Below are positions 1 through 8,333 of a DNA stretch of 64,000 bases, one piece after another. Source of the stretch: Sulfurospirillum diekertiae (GTDB lineage: Bacteria; Campylobacterota; Campylobacteria; Campylobacterales; Sulfurospirillaceae). Within the stretch, counting starts at the first letter, position 1; every line of letters begins with the position of its first letter. The DNA lies in the NCBI RefSeq assembly GCF_002309535.1, contig NZ_CP023275.1, positions 2,666,001-2,730,000 on the forward strand. The letters are read 5' to 3'. A program made the position numbers and the translations under genes. The notes beneath the pieces are model-generated. The model had not been told where the DNA came from, did no database searches, and saw only the letters and a program-made list of their open reading frames with translations.

Positions 1-751
1 TGGCTGTTCCAAATCTCGCTTTGGCAAATGCGTTTTCGTAGATTTCAAGGTCTTTATTGTCAATGACTAAGCGTACATCCACACTTTTCGTTTGTGGGTC
101 AACTTTGGGGTAGATAAAGTCGATTTTGGCTTTGTAAGGCTTTGAATTCATATCAAAAAAGATGTCGGCACTTTGCGCACGTTTAACAAAATCAAGGTCT
201 TTTTCATACACTTTGACGATAAGCCATAAGTTCGTGTAGTCACTGATCTCGTAGAGTTTCATCCCTTTGGGAACGAACGCACCTTGGTTGACTGCTTTTT
301 GGGTTACGATGCCACTGTAGGGCGAAACAATGGTGATGCTTTCAGGTACATTTTTATCCGCGATGATCTTCTGGATGGTCTTCTCATCGACCCCTAAAAG
401 TTTGAGCTTTTGCGTGATGCTCTGCACCATACTGTCACTTTTAATGCGTAATGCGTTGATAAGCTCCAACTCCGCGGTGTAAATTTCTTGCGAATAGAGC
501 TTCGCCAAAGGTTCACCTTTTTTAACACTCGTAAAACTTTTGTTCACGTAAAGCGTTTCGATAAACGCGTCATAACGCAAACTCACTTCTTTGACATTTT
601 CTTCATTGGCTTTGGTGTAGCCGTAAAACTCTTTGGCAGAGCCTTCCAACACTTTTTTCACTTCAATGGTTTTGACATTGAAAATCTGCTTGGCATCAAG
701 CTGAGCGCCTAAAAGTAGGAGTGCTCCTAAAATGAGATGGGTGACTTTCAT
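1..751 (-). CDS. CusB-like efflux RND periplasmic adaptor (membrane fusion protein), 3' part missing
   Basis: The frame is open from the ATG at 749-751 to the window edge, about 250 residues. It begins with a signal peptide (MKVTHLILGALLLLG...) followed by the hairpin and lipoyl-like region of a membrane fusion protein, including residues VSPYSGIVTQKAVNQGAFVPKG, a pattern typical of CusB/HlyD adaptors. Its ATG overlaps the TGA of the upstream TolC gene, so the two are translationally coupled. With the FixH/YtkA-like protein and TolC it forms a Cus-type copper/silver tripartite efflux operon; the RND pump (CusA) would be expected just outside the window. Metal specificity is inferred from context and the Met-rich first gene, not from binding residues visible here. 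Confidence 0.85.
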   Translation of the reverse strand, partial: MKVTHLILGALLLLGAQLDAKQIFNVKTIEVKKVLEGSAKEFYGYTKANEENVKEVSLRYDAFIETLYVNKSFTSVKKGEPLAKLYSQEIYTAELELINALRIKSDSMVQSITQKLKLLGVDEKTIQKIIADKNVPESITIVSPYSGIVTQKAVNQGAFVPKGMKLYEISDYTNLWLIVKVYEKDLDFVKRAQSADIFFDMNSKPYKAKIDFIYPKVDPQTKSVDVRLVIDNKDLEIYENAFAKARFGTA

Positions 752-1932
752 AGCTCGACTCCTAAAAGGGTGTAGATTTTGATGATAGACTCGTTATACG
801 CAAACGTGTTAGCGTTGATCTGCTTTTGTGCTTCAATGATTTGCGTAAGTACATTGAGAAGGCTTAAGAGTGCGTCATTTTGAGACAATGCCGTGCTTTG
901 GAGCACTTCGTACATTTTCTCATTTTCATGTAACACCTCTTTTGCCAAAGAGATTTTGTCGTACTGCAACTCTTTGTTGAGAAGCTCGTCTCTTAGCTCA
1001 AACTGCAAGCTTTTATGCACCGACTGCACACTTTGTTCAGACGAGGCATGGGTGAGTGTGGCTTTTTGGATAGAGGCATTTTCTTTGCCATAAATCGGAA
1101 GCGGTACAGAAACGCCTAAAAAGGCATAATCATCTCTTCCTTGTCTTCGATTGTAGCCAAGCGTTACCGTGACATCGGGTGTTTTATTCGCTTTTTCGTA
1201 ACGTAAATTGAGCAGCTCTTTTTGGCTAATCATTATTTGGGTTTGAAGCTTCGGCGATTTTTCCAAAAGCTTCTCTTCATCACTGAGCGTGTAGGGCAAT
1301 AGTCCATCATGTGTGCTCATCTCAGGCATATGCGCTACGATAATGCTCTCTAACTTTCGCTCTATGGAAGCTTTGTCACGAAGCAGTGTCTTTTTCTCGA
1401 TGGCTAGATTTTTTTGCAAAATTGTATTGTTCAGGGTATCGACATAGTGCGCGCTGGTGGTGTTATAAGCAAGGTGGGCGTTTTTAAGGTCTTCCAACAC
1501 TTTTTCATACTTCATTACCAAAGCAAGGTCTTGGTTGATGCGGATGTAACTTTGCTCCAACACACCAATTTCTTGTTGCATCTCTAATTTTTTGGTTTTA
1601 AGTTCCAGCTTTTTAATCGCCAAATCTTGCAAAGCAATCGACTCTTTGATGTCCAGTTTTCCACCCGTTGGAATTTTTTGAGAAAGAGAAATCGCCTCAT
1701 TTTGGGCGTCTTTATCTCTTGTGAGAGGCTCATTTAAAAAGATGTCGTTGACCCCAAGAGAGAGCATAGGGTTTTCCCAAATCTTGCTTATATCAACCTC
1801 TTTTTCAAGTGCGCTCACTTCAGCTTCAAGTGCCTTTAACTCATAGTTATGCTCATACGCCAAAGAGGTCAACTCGCTTTGCGCCAAGGCGTAGCCCGAA
1901 AGGGCTACGAGCATGAAAATGACGCGTTTCAT
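748..1932 (-). CDS. TolC family outer-membrane efflux protein (CusC-like)
   Basis: This 394-residue protein has an N-terminal signal peptide (MKRVIFMLVALSGYALAQ) and long amphipathic helical stretches rich in Glu, Lys and Leu, the pattern of the OEP/TolC family. The trimer forms the outer-membrane duct of a tripartite pump. Its start codon touches the stop of the FixH/YtkA-like gene and its stop overlaps the adaptor's ATG, so the three genes are one operon. Its length is slightly short compared with E. coli CusC. The family assignment is firm; the heavy-metal substrate is inferred from the neighbours. Confidence 0.88.
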   Translation of the reverse strand: MKRVIFMLVALSGYALAQSELTSLAYEHNYELKALEAEVSALEKEVDISKIWENPMLSLGVNDIFLNEPLTRDKDAQNEAISLSQKIPTGGKLDIKESIALQDLAIKKLELKTKKLEMQQEIGVLEQSYIRINQDLALVMKYEKVLEDLKNAHLAYNTTSAHYVDTLNNTILQKNLAIEKKTLLRDKASIERKLESIIVAHMPEMSTHDGLLPYTLSDEEKLLEKSPKLQTQIMISQKELLNLRYEKANKTPDVTVTLGYNRRQGRDDYAFLGVSVPLPIYGKENASIQKATLTHASSEQSVQSVHKSLQFELRDELLNKELQYDKISLAKEVLHENEKMYEVLQSTALSQNDALLSLLNVLTQIIEAQKQINANTFAYNESIIKIYTLLGVEL

Positions 1933-2318
1933 TAGAGATTTACGCTTGATTTTAAGCGTTGTTTTTTACCGTCGCTCGTTTCGATGACGATGCTAAGCTG
2001 CCAAGTCCCGTTCATTGAAAACGTAACATGCGCCATATACGCGCCATTTACAAACATCGCCTCAGAGCTTTGCTCCATCGCTGGCATACCTGGCATCGCT
2101 GGCATTGAAGCCGTGACGCTGACTTTCGCATCTTTGATCTCTTTGCCATTTTCTTTGACTTTGATGTTGATCATGTTCATGCCCTGACTCAAAGGCTTCT
2201 CACTGCTGTACTCAACTTCTAATGGCCCCGCCATTCCTTTTTTAGACAACGCCTCAGCGGCAAAAAGACCGCTAAAACCCAACACCACCGCAAAAATCGC
2301 AACCAACAGCTTTTTCAT
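1932..2318 (-). CDS. FixH/YtkA-like periplasmic protein with Met-rich segment
   Basis: The protein has 128 residues, with a signal peptide (residues 1-20) and then a single beta-rich domain resembling FixH/YtkA. Residues 72-81 read MPAMPGMPAM, a methionine-rich patch of the kind used to bind Cu(I) or Ag(I). It is the first gene of the efflux operon, and its stop overlaps the TolC start. Small FixH-like proteins often precede CusCBA-type operons in Campylobacterota, so a metal-sensing or metal-handing role is plausible but is inference. The ribosome-binding site is AAGGAG just upstream (complement of 2323-2329). Confidence 0.75.
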   Translation of the reverse strand: MKKLLVAIFAVVLGFSGLFAAEALSKKGMAGPLEVEYSSEKPLSQGMNMINIKVKENGKEIKDAKVSVTASMPAMPGMPAMEQSSEAMFVNGAYMAHVTFSMNGTWQLSIVIETSDGKKQRLKSSVNL

Positions 2319-2449
2319 CTGTACTCCTTGTAAAATTATGTAAGCAGTATAAAGAGCGTGTGTGGAATATTTGTGGAACGAGAAAAATGATTTACATGTA
2401 AAAAAAGTGTTTCAAGAAAATTAAAAGGTATGCTTTCTTTATTTAAAAT

Positions 2450-2467
2450 TTCCATTGTATAATGGAA
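2450..2467 (+). promoter_or_regulatory. Inverted repeat overlapping a -10 box
   Basis: TTCCATT-GTAT-AATGGAA is a perfect 7-bp inverted repeat. The sequence TATAAT (2458-2463) lies inside it, placed to drive the gene at 2506. An operator overlapping the -10 box suggests repression, but the regulator is unknown. Confidence 0.5.
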
Positions 2468-2505
2468 TGTCTCATTTTAAATAATTCTAATTTAGGAACT
2501 CCATA

Positions 2506-2973
2506 ATGGCGGTTTTGAAGATTCTTCTAAAAATAATTTTGAGAATTTTGATTTTTTTCATTATAGTATTTATCAGTATTTTCGTATTGTTTTTCTTTTC
2601 TGGAGATAATACCTCAAGTATGTGTGGGAGTGATATTATTGAGCAAAGTAGTTCTCCCACTAGAAACCTAAAAGCAGTTGTTTTTCAATATGATTGTGGG
2701 GCAACAACAAGTTTTACTACCAAAGTTGCAATTGTAAGCGCTAATTCAGATGTTTATGATCAAACTATTATCAAAAACCTTGTATTTTCAGCGGATTCGA
2801 ATCACGATAACCGTGTACCGCTTAATACCCTAAATGGCGGTCCTGACGTACGCGTCCAATGGCTTGCCAATGGAGAATTGGAAATTCAATATCCGTCCCT
2901 TGCCCGTGTTCATTTAGCAAAATCATTCTTATTTTTTAAATGGCTCAAAATAAAATTCACTACTTTTGAATAA
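2506..2973 (+). CDS. Small membrane-anchored protein of unknown function
   Basis: This 155-residue protein has one strongly hydrophobic N-terminal helix (residues 4-31), followed by an extracytoplasmic domain with two Cys (in SSMCGS and QYDCGA) that could form a disulfide. The core around residues 53-75 (NLKAVVFQYDCGATTSFTT) resembles small DUF5412-like proteins, but I do not recognise it with certainty. It is preceded by its own promoter-like -10 box within an inverted repeat and by AGGA at 2494. It stands alone between the efflux operon and a c-di-GMP protein, and copies of the TTTACATGTAAA palindrome lie on both sides (2391 and 2982). Confidence 0.7.
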   Translation: MAVLKILLKIILRILIFFIIVFISIFVLFFFSGDNTSSMCGSDIIEQSSSPTRNLKAVVFQYDCGATTSFTTKVAIVSANSDVYDQTIIKNLVFSADSNHDNRVPLNTLNGGPDVRVQWLANGELEIQYPSLARVHLAKSFLFFKWLKIKFTTFE

Positions 2974-3025
2974 AAAAACTCTTTACATGTAAAACTCAAA
3001 AGTGGCTATCTCTAGCCACCTTCTT

Positions 3026-4270
3026 TCACAATTTCAACTTATGCAGCGGTTGAGGCTCGCTCCAGAGATAGCCCTGAAAGTAGTCGATGCCCTGCTCTTG
3101 GCATGCTTCGTATATCTCAAAGTCGGAGACAAACTCTGCGACTGTTTCCATGCCTACTTTTTTGGCAAACGTCACAATAGCTTCGACTACGGCGCGATGG
3201 GTTGCATTTTTGGTGATATTTCGGATTAAAGAGCCATCGATTTTAATATAATCCGCTTGCAATTTTGCCACGTATTCGAAGTTAGAATACCCCGTTCCAA
3301 AATCATCAATCGCGATTTTGACTCCTTGTTGTTTGAGTGTCGTTAAAAACGCAACCACCTCGGGGTGATTTTCGATGTGCTCACTCTCCACCAACTCTAT
3401 CGTCAAGCGAGATCCCACCGAGTAGGCATACATCTTTTCTATAATGAAATTTGCCGTCTCTTGATCTAAAATGTCACTCAGCGTCAGATTGACCGAGAAT
3501 TCCGCTTCTTTATCGGCAAAAAAGGCAAACGATTTTTCGATCACCACTTTGGTGATGCTGTTGTACAAATTGGCGCGTTTGGCTTGCTCTAGAAAATGAT
3601 ACGGCGAAATGACACCGCCATTGGTGCTTTTCATACGCACCAAACACTCAAACTTTTTGACTTTTCCACCTTGAATGCCCTGCGCATAGACCTCAAAACG
3701 GTCTTTCAGCAGTGCTTGTCGTATGGCTTTCTGCCACTCCAAATCGGCCCTCGCATTGCTTGCGTTGGGGCGGCACAACGGCACACTTTCAGAGTCATAA
3801 ATCACCATATCTTTTCCAATGCGTTTGGCTTGTTTGATAGCAAATTCGGCATTGAGAAACAGGTCAACATAGTCGATGGCAACACCCATGCGAATCGCTA
3901 CGTAAATTTTCTCTTCTTCAATCTCAATCGGCGAATAACCAAAATACCACATACAAGCATTGATAGCTTGTATAAACGCCTCTTTGCCAACTTCTTTTCC
4001 TGCAAGAACGGCAAAATTATCACCCCCTAAGTGGAAAACAACCGAGTGAGGGAAACGCTTTTGCAAACGCTGTGAGATGATTTTTAAAATCTCATCGCCA
4101 ATGGCATAGCCAAAAACATGGTTAAAGTTCCAAAAGCCATTGACGTTTAAAAGGGCGAGTTTGTTGGCATTGGAATGCTTCAAAGTGTTGAGAAAACGCT
4201 GTCTATCGGGCAGTTCCGTTATGGGGCTAATGCGCCCGTAGGTTAATTCATATTTTATTTCTTTTTTCAT
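3026..4270 (-). CDS. Cytoplasmic GGDEF-EAL domain protein with degenerate GGDNF motif
   Basis: A 414-residue protein with no membrane segment. It has a GGDEF-type domain (residues about 20-165) whose signature reads GGDNF (82-86), so cyclase activity is doubtful. An EAL domain follows (about 175-414): the signature is ECL (208-210) instead of EAL, but downstream catalytic-type motifs such as DDFGTGYSN (322-330) and IKIDGSL are kept. It may be a c-di-GMP phosphodiesterase or a GTP/c-di-GMP-binding regulator. It is divergent from the response regulator at 4557, with a 286-bp spacer between them. Confidence 0.85.
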   Translation of the reverse strand: MKKEIKYELTYGRISPITELPDRQRFLNTLKHSNANKLALLNVNGFWNFNHVFGYAIGDEILKIISQRLQKRFPHSVVFHLGGDNFAVLAGKEVGKEAFIQAINACMWYFGYSPIEIEEEKIYVAIRMGVAIDYVDLFLNAEFAIKQAKRIGKDMVIYDSESVPLCRPNASNARADLEWQKAIRQALLKDRFEVYAQGIQGGKVKKFECLVRMKSTNGGVISPYHFLEQAKRANLYNSITKVVIEKSFAFFADKEAEFSVNLTLSDILDQETANFIIEKMYAYSVGSRLTIELVESEHIENHPEVVAFLTTLKQQGVKIAIDDFGTGYSNFEYVAKLQADYIKIDGSLIRNITKNATHRAVVEAIVTFAKKVGMETVAEFVSDFEIYEACQEQGIDYFQGYLWSEPQPLHKLKL

Positions 4271-4394
4271 AGGTTCTATCTCTTAACTGTAAAAATGAGT
4301 CTGTACCGTTTGAGCTTATTGTAAGATCAAAACGAACGAATTTTAAAAGGTTTTTGTGAAATTCTTAGGATATTAGCAGCAACGCATGAGGCAT

Positions 4395-4458
4395 AAAACA
4401 AGTGTTGTTTTTCCATGAAATGGGGCATGGTAAAATGTCATGGAGAACTCCTTGTTTT
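4395..4458. other. Imperfect hairpin in a 286-bp spacer
   Basis: The spacer 4271-4556 holds an inverted repeat AAAACAAG (4395-4402) / CTTGTTTT (4451-4458). It encloses smaller CCATG/CATGG repeats and GGAGAACTCC. It could be a small RNA, an attenuator or a terminator remnant; no gene is visible. The rest of the spacer shows only promoter-like AT-rich sequence, with a -10 candidate TATAAT at 4516-4521. Confidence 0.35.
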
Positions 4459-4556
4459 AAAATTGGTAAAATCATAGCACAAAGGTATTTTTATGTCAAC
4501 TATATCTCCTTTTTTTATAATGTATGGTTTTTACGTTGCAAAAATTTTAGTGTATA

Positions 4557-5228
4557 ATGAGCTTTATGAAAATCCTACTCCTAGAAGATGACCCAATTCT
4601 TAGCGAAATTATCGAAGAGTTTTTAGTCGAACATGATTTACATGTAAAGCTCTTTTATGACGGTAAAACAGCGCTTGATGCCATTTTCGAACATAAGTTT
4701 GACCTCTTGCTTCTTGACATCAATGTCCCAAATCTTAATGGGTTTGAGCTTTTAAAAGAGATTAAAAATGCTCACATTAGCACGCCTGTCATCTTCATCA
4801 CGTCACTGGATCAAATCAGCGATGTAAAAAAAGGATTTGCTCTAGGCGCGGAAGATTACCTCAAAAAGCCGTTTGATCTTGAAGAGCTTTTGGTGCGCAT
4901 TGAACGTACTAAAAAACTCCACAACATCGATACAAACGAGCGCATCACACTCACAAATGATCTCTTTTTTGATCCTTCTCATTACGAGATCATCACCTCC
5001 AAGACGTCGTATAAACTCCGCAAAAAAGAGGCGCAACTTTTAGAGTATTTTTTTAAACACAAAAACAGAGTGCTTAGTTTTGAAGAGATCATCGAAGAGG
5101 TGTGGCGTTTTGAAGAAGTGCCGACGTATGCAACCGTGCGTACTTACATCAAAAATCTTCGCAGTTACGGGCTTGAAGCATTGATCGAAAATACTAAAGG
5201 GGTCGGTTATGTCTTTAAGCCATTATGA
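4557..5228 (+). CDS. OmpR/PhoB-family response regulator
   Basis: This DNA-binding response regulator has 223 residues. The receiver domain (about 4-118) keeps the acidic pair EDD, the phospho-acceptor Asp54 in LLLDIN, and Lys in the KKPF motif. A winged-helix C-terminal domain follows (about 125-223). The likely start is the second ATG at 4566 (MKILLLEDD), because a TATAAT sequence (4553-4558) overlaps the first ATG. It overlaps the start of the histidine kinase by 20 bp, so the pair is an operon. The signal and target genes are unknown. One copy of the LHVK-encoding palindrome lies at 4637. Confidence 0.9.
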   Translation: MSFMKILLLEDDPILSEIIEEFLVEHDLHVKLFYDGKTALDAIFEHKFDLLLLDINVPNLNGFELLKEIKNAHISTPVIFITSLDQISDVKKGFALGAEDYLKKPFDLEELLVRIERTKKLHNIDTNERITLTNDLFFDPSHYEIITSKTSYKLRKKEAQLLEYFFKHKNRVLSFEEIIEEVWRFEEVPTYATVRTYIKNLRSYGLEALIENTKGVGYVFKPL

Positions 5229-6384
5229 AAAACGCTCTCTCCTTCGTTTTTTACTGATCTATCTCATTTCGATTTATACGTTTATTTTCATTCTCGCAGG
5301 CATGTTTTACAGTATCGAGAAAAAAAATCTGTATGAAAACCATTCATTAAAGATGAATACCATCGCCTCTTCCATCTCGCACAAAATTATCACAGCGCAT
5401 ATGATGGAAGATGAAAAGTTGGTTCATTGTCTGCACCAAGGCTTTATAGAGCAGTGTTTTGATATCGAAAAAGGGTTTGAAATAGCGCTTTTTGGCGTAG
5501 GTCAAAAACCTTTACATGTAACGTTTGATGATGCACCTGATTTTACGAAAAAATTCTATCTCAAAGACAACAGTTTTTTTTATGTCGATGACAGCGTGCA
5601 ACACCATCTTGGCGTGCAATATATTGTCATCAAAGAAAAACATATCTCACACCTTTTAAGTGCCATTTTATATGAGATTATTCTCTATCTTTTGCTCAGC
5701 CTTGCGTTTGCAACACTCTTGGGTTATGTGCTTGCAAAGCTCTTTTTAAAACCCATCAAAGCGGAAATTGAAACACTCGACACCTTTATCAAAGATTCAA
5801 CGCATGAACTCAACACACCGATTACGGCGATTTTGATGAGCATTAGCACGCTTAAAGATGTAGATGAAAAGAAACGAAAGCGCATCGAACTGAGTGCCAA
5901 ACGTATTGCAACTTTATATGGAAACCTCAGTTACATGCTTCTGCATGACAAACAAAACGAAGAAAAAACTGATGTTGATGTGAAAAAACTGATCGTTGAA
6001 CGCCTCGAATACTTTGCGGATTTAATGACGAGTAAACAGATCGACTTAAGCCTAAAACTAGAAGAAAAATCTTTACATGTAAACGATGAGAGCCTTATCA
6101 AACTCATCGACAACTTACTATCAAACGCCATCAAATACAACCGTTTTGAAGGAATCATCGAAGTGACATTGGACTTTGAAAAGCTCAGTGTCAAAGACAA
6201 TGGTATCGGTATCAACAACTCTAAACTAGGCGACATCACCAAACGCTACAAACGTGCAAACAGCGATAAAGGTGGCTTTGGCATCGGTTTAGACATCGTC
6301 AATACCATCTGCAAAAGCAACGGTTTTAAGCTTGAAATTATCTCTATGGAAACACAAGGTTCTACTTTTTCTATCTATTTCTAA
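5209..6384 (+). CDS. Sensor histidine kinase
   Basis: This 391-residue kinase has two transmembrane helices (about 12-34 and 150-178) bounding a periplasmic sensor loop of about 115 residues. The dimerisation/phospho-acceptor helix has His199 in DSTHELNTP. The HATPase domain shows an N box (LIDNLLSNAIKYN) and G boxes (DNGIGI and GGFGIGLDIV). There is no clear HAMP domain. It is the cognate partner of the upstream regulator, whose gene it overlaps. Two palindrome copies lie within it (5511 and 6072), encoding PLHVT and SLHVN. Confidence 0.9.
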   Translation: MSLSHYEKRSLLRFLLIYLISIYTFIFILAGMFYSIEKKNLYENHSLKMNTIASSISHKIITAHMMEDEKLVHCLHQGFIEQCFDIEKGFEIALFGVGQKPLHVTFDDAPDFTKKFYLKDNSFFYVDDSVQHHLGVQYIVIKEKHISHLLSAILYEIILYLLLSLAFATLLGYVLAKLFLKPIKAEIETLDTFIKDSTHELNTPITAILMSISTLKDVDEKKRKRIELSAKRIATLYGNLSYMLLHDKQNEEKTDVDVKKLIVERLEYFADLMTSKQIDLSLKLEEKSLHVNDESLIKLIDNLLSNAIKYNRFEGIIEVTLDFEKLSVKDNGIGINNSKLGDITKRYKRANSDKGGFGIGLDIVNTICKSNGFKLEIISMETQGSTFSIYF

Positions 6385-6477
6385 TTTATATTTTTCGTCA
6401 CTTTTAGTTCTCTTAAACCAATCTTTCCTCAAAAAATCAGTTCCAAATTTTATACATTACTATTCTAATAAACATAC

Positions 6478-6506
6478 TTGACAATACTCTAGTAAAATGC
6501 TATGAT
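6478..6506 (+). promoter_or_regulatory. Sigma-70 promoter of the sulfate assimilation/methionine operon
   Basis: TTGACA (6478-6483), a 17-bp spacer and TATGAT (6501-6506) match the consensus closely. A strong AAGGAGG (6520-6526) and the ATG at 6531 follow, giving a short leader of about 20 nt. This is the only strong promoter seen ahead of the cys/hcy genes. Confidence 0.75.
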
Positions 6507-6530
6507 TCTAAAAATTAAAAAGGAGGCAAC

Positions 6531-6758
6531 ATGGTAGAGGATAAAAAACGTAGTATCGTCAAAGCAATTTCATGGAGATCACTCGGAACGGTTGATACCA
6601 TGTTGATCAGTTTTATCGTCACAGGAAGTCCACTTGCTGCTGTGTCTATCGGTGGATTTGAGCTTATCACTAAAACGTTGCTCTATTACTTTCATGAGCG
6701 CGCATGGAACAAAATCGATTTTGGTCGAGAAAAAAATCAACTTGAGTATCAGATATGA
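6531..6758 (+). CDS. DUF2061 small membrane protein
   Basis: The protein has 75 residues, with the DUF2061 signature (SIVKAISWRSLGTVDTM and a C-terminal YYFHERAWNKIDFG) and two predicted membrane helices. Genes of this family are commonly found at the head of sulfate-assimilation (cysH/cysDN) operons. Its biochemical role is not established; a role in sulfate or sulfite handling is inferred from position. Its stop overlaps the cysH start (ATGA at 6755), implying coupling. AAGGAGG precedes its ATG by 4 nt. Confidence 0.88.
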   Translation: MVEDKKRSIVKAISWRSLGTVDTMLISFIVTGSPLAAVSIGGFELITKTLLYYFHERAWNKIDFGREKNQLEYQI

Positions 6759-7450
6759 GCCAAAACTATGAGGTAAAAGTCGCAGAAGCGATTAATTCAC
6801 TGAAAGAACTTGTCGGAGCCAAAGCACTTAAAGTCACATTGGCATTTAGCCATCAAAATGAAGATGCGGTAGCCATCTCTTTAGCGAAAAGAGCAGGGAT
6901 TGATTTTGATCTTTTTACGCTTGAAACGCATAAACTTTTTCCTGAATCACTCGCGTATCAAAAAGAGATTGAAGCTTTTTTTGGTGTAGCAATCAAGAGC
7001 TTTAATGCGAGTGATGAAGCGATCAAAACACTCGAAACCAAAGTGGGAGAGTATGGCATTTACGATGACATAAATTTGCGCAAAGAGTGTTGTCATGTAC
7101 GTAAACTTATTCCTTTGGCACAGGCGCTTAAAGGGTATGATGGCTGGATCAGCGGTATTCGCATCGCCCAATCCATCACGCGAAGTGATACAAAGCTCGT
7201 CGAATTTGATGGTAAATTTGAACTCTTAAAGTTCAATCCTCTCACTTACTTTAGCGATGAAGAGGTTGATCGTTATATGGCTGAATTTGCTATACCTCAA
7301 AATGGCTTATATGCTAAAGGCTTTAAAAGTATCGGTTGTCAGCCGTGTACCAGAGCCATCAAAGAGGGCGAAGATATACGTGCAGGCAGATGGTGGTGGG
7401 AAAATCCCGAACATAAAGAGTGCGGATTGCATTTACATCAAAAGGACTGA
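6755..7450 (+). CDS. cysH: Adenylylsulfate (APS)-type reductase CysH
   Basis: A 231-residue PAPS/APS reductase family protein that reduces activated sulfate to sulfite. It contains a CC pair (KECCHVRK) and a C-terminal CxxC (IGCQPCTR) followed by ECGLH. The CC...CxxC set is the [4Fe-4S] ligand pattern of APS reductases, and the ECGLH cysteine is catalytic. This fits the absence of an APS kinase (cysC) gene in the operon, so APS is probably used directly. The gene is coupled to DUF2061 upstream and followed after a few bases by cysD. Confidence 0.92.
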   Translation: MSQNYEVKVAEAINSLKELVGAKALKVTLAFSHQNEDAVAISLAKRAGIDFDLFTLETHKLFPESLAYQKEIEAFFGVAIKSFNASDEAIKTLETKVGEYGIYDDINLRKECCHVRKLIPLAQALKGYDGWISGIRIAQSITRSDTKLVEFDGKFELLKFNPLTYFSDEEVDRYMAEFAIPQNGLYAKGFKSIGCQPCTRAIKEGEDIRAGRWWWENPEHKECGLHLHQKD

Positions 7451-7454
7451 ATTT

Positions 7455-8333
7455 ATGGATCATTTAGACAGACTCGAAGCTCAGAGTATTTACATTTTAC
7501 GAGAAGCTTACAGAAGCTTCCCAAATCTTGCCATGCTTTGGAGCATCGGCAAAGACAGCACCGTACTCTTGTGGCTTACTCGAAAAGCATTTTTTGGACA
7601 TGTGCCTTACCCGTTGGTACACATTGATACAGCATTTAAAATCCCTGAGATGATCAAATACCGTGATGAAATCGCGATTCAATGGGACTTAAACTTAGTC
7701 GTCGGGCAAAACAAAGAAGCGCTTGCTAAAGGCGAAACTTTCGTGAATGGACTCGATCGTTTGAGTTGCTGTAAAAAGCTCAAAAGCGACGCACTCAAAT
7801 ACACACTTGATGGAACATGGGCACGCCGCAAATGGAATCCTTACAAAAAAGTATGGGAAGATGAGTTAAACGGAGCACCTTATACGGGCGTTATCGTGGG
7901 CGTAAGAGCCGATGAAGAGGGAAGTCGTTCTAAAGAGCGCGTTTTCTCAGCCAGAGATGAAAAAAGCGAATGGGACGCAAGCACGCAACCACCAGAGCTT
8001 TGGAATCAGTACAAAACGGACTTTGCGCCAGGAACTCATGTGCGCATTCACCCACTCTTAGAGTGGACGGAGCTGAACATTTGGGAGTATATTGAGAGGG
8101 AAAACATTCCTATTATCTCACTCTATTTTGATCAAGGCAATGGCAAACGTTACCGCTCTTTAGGTTGTTTTCCCTGCACCGCTCCTGTGGATTCTGTGGC
8201 ATCTAACCCAAAAGAGATTATCGAAGAGCTCACAAGCGGGAAGTTTAAAGATATCGCGGAACGCTCAGGTCGCGCCCAAGATAAAGACGGCGGCGGCACA
8301 CTTGAAGCACTCAGAAAAGAAGGATATATGTAA
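7455..8333 (+). CDS. cysD: Sulfate adenylyltransferase small subunit CysD
   Basis: This 292-residue PP-loop ATPase forms ATP sulfurylase with CysN (sulfate + ATP to APS). The motif [12 protein letters not shown] is visible. The frame is open further upstream, but the start is placed at ATG 7455 because AAAGGA (7440-7445) lies 9 nt before it and the family begins [12 protein letters not shown]. The stop overlaps the cysN start (TAATG). It belongs to the sulfate assimilation operon. Confidence 0.93.
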   Translation: MDHLDRLEAQSIYILREAYRSFPNLAMLWSIGKDSTVLLWLTRKAFFGHVPYPLVHIDTAFKIPEMIKYRDEIAIQWDLNLVVGQNKEALAKGETFVNGLDRLSCCKKLKSDALKYTLDGTWARRKWNPYKKVWEDELNGAPYTGVIVGVRADEEGSRSKERVFSARDEKSEWDASTQPPELWNQYKTDFAPGTHVRIHPLLEWTELNIWEYIERENIPIISLYFDQGNGKRYRSLGCFPCTAPVDSVASNPKEIIEELTSGKFKDIAERSGRAQDKDGGGTLEALRKEGYM

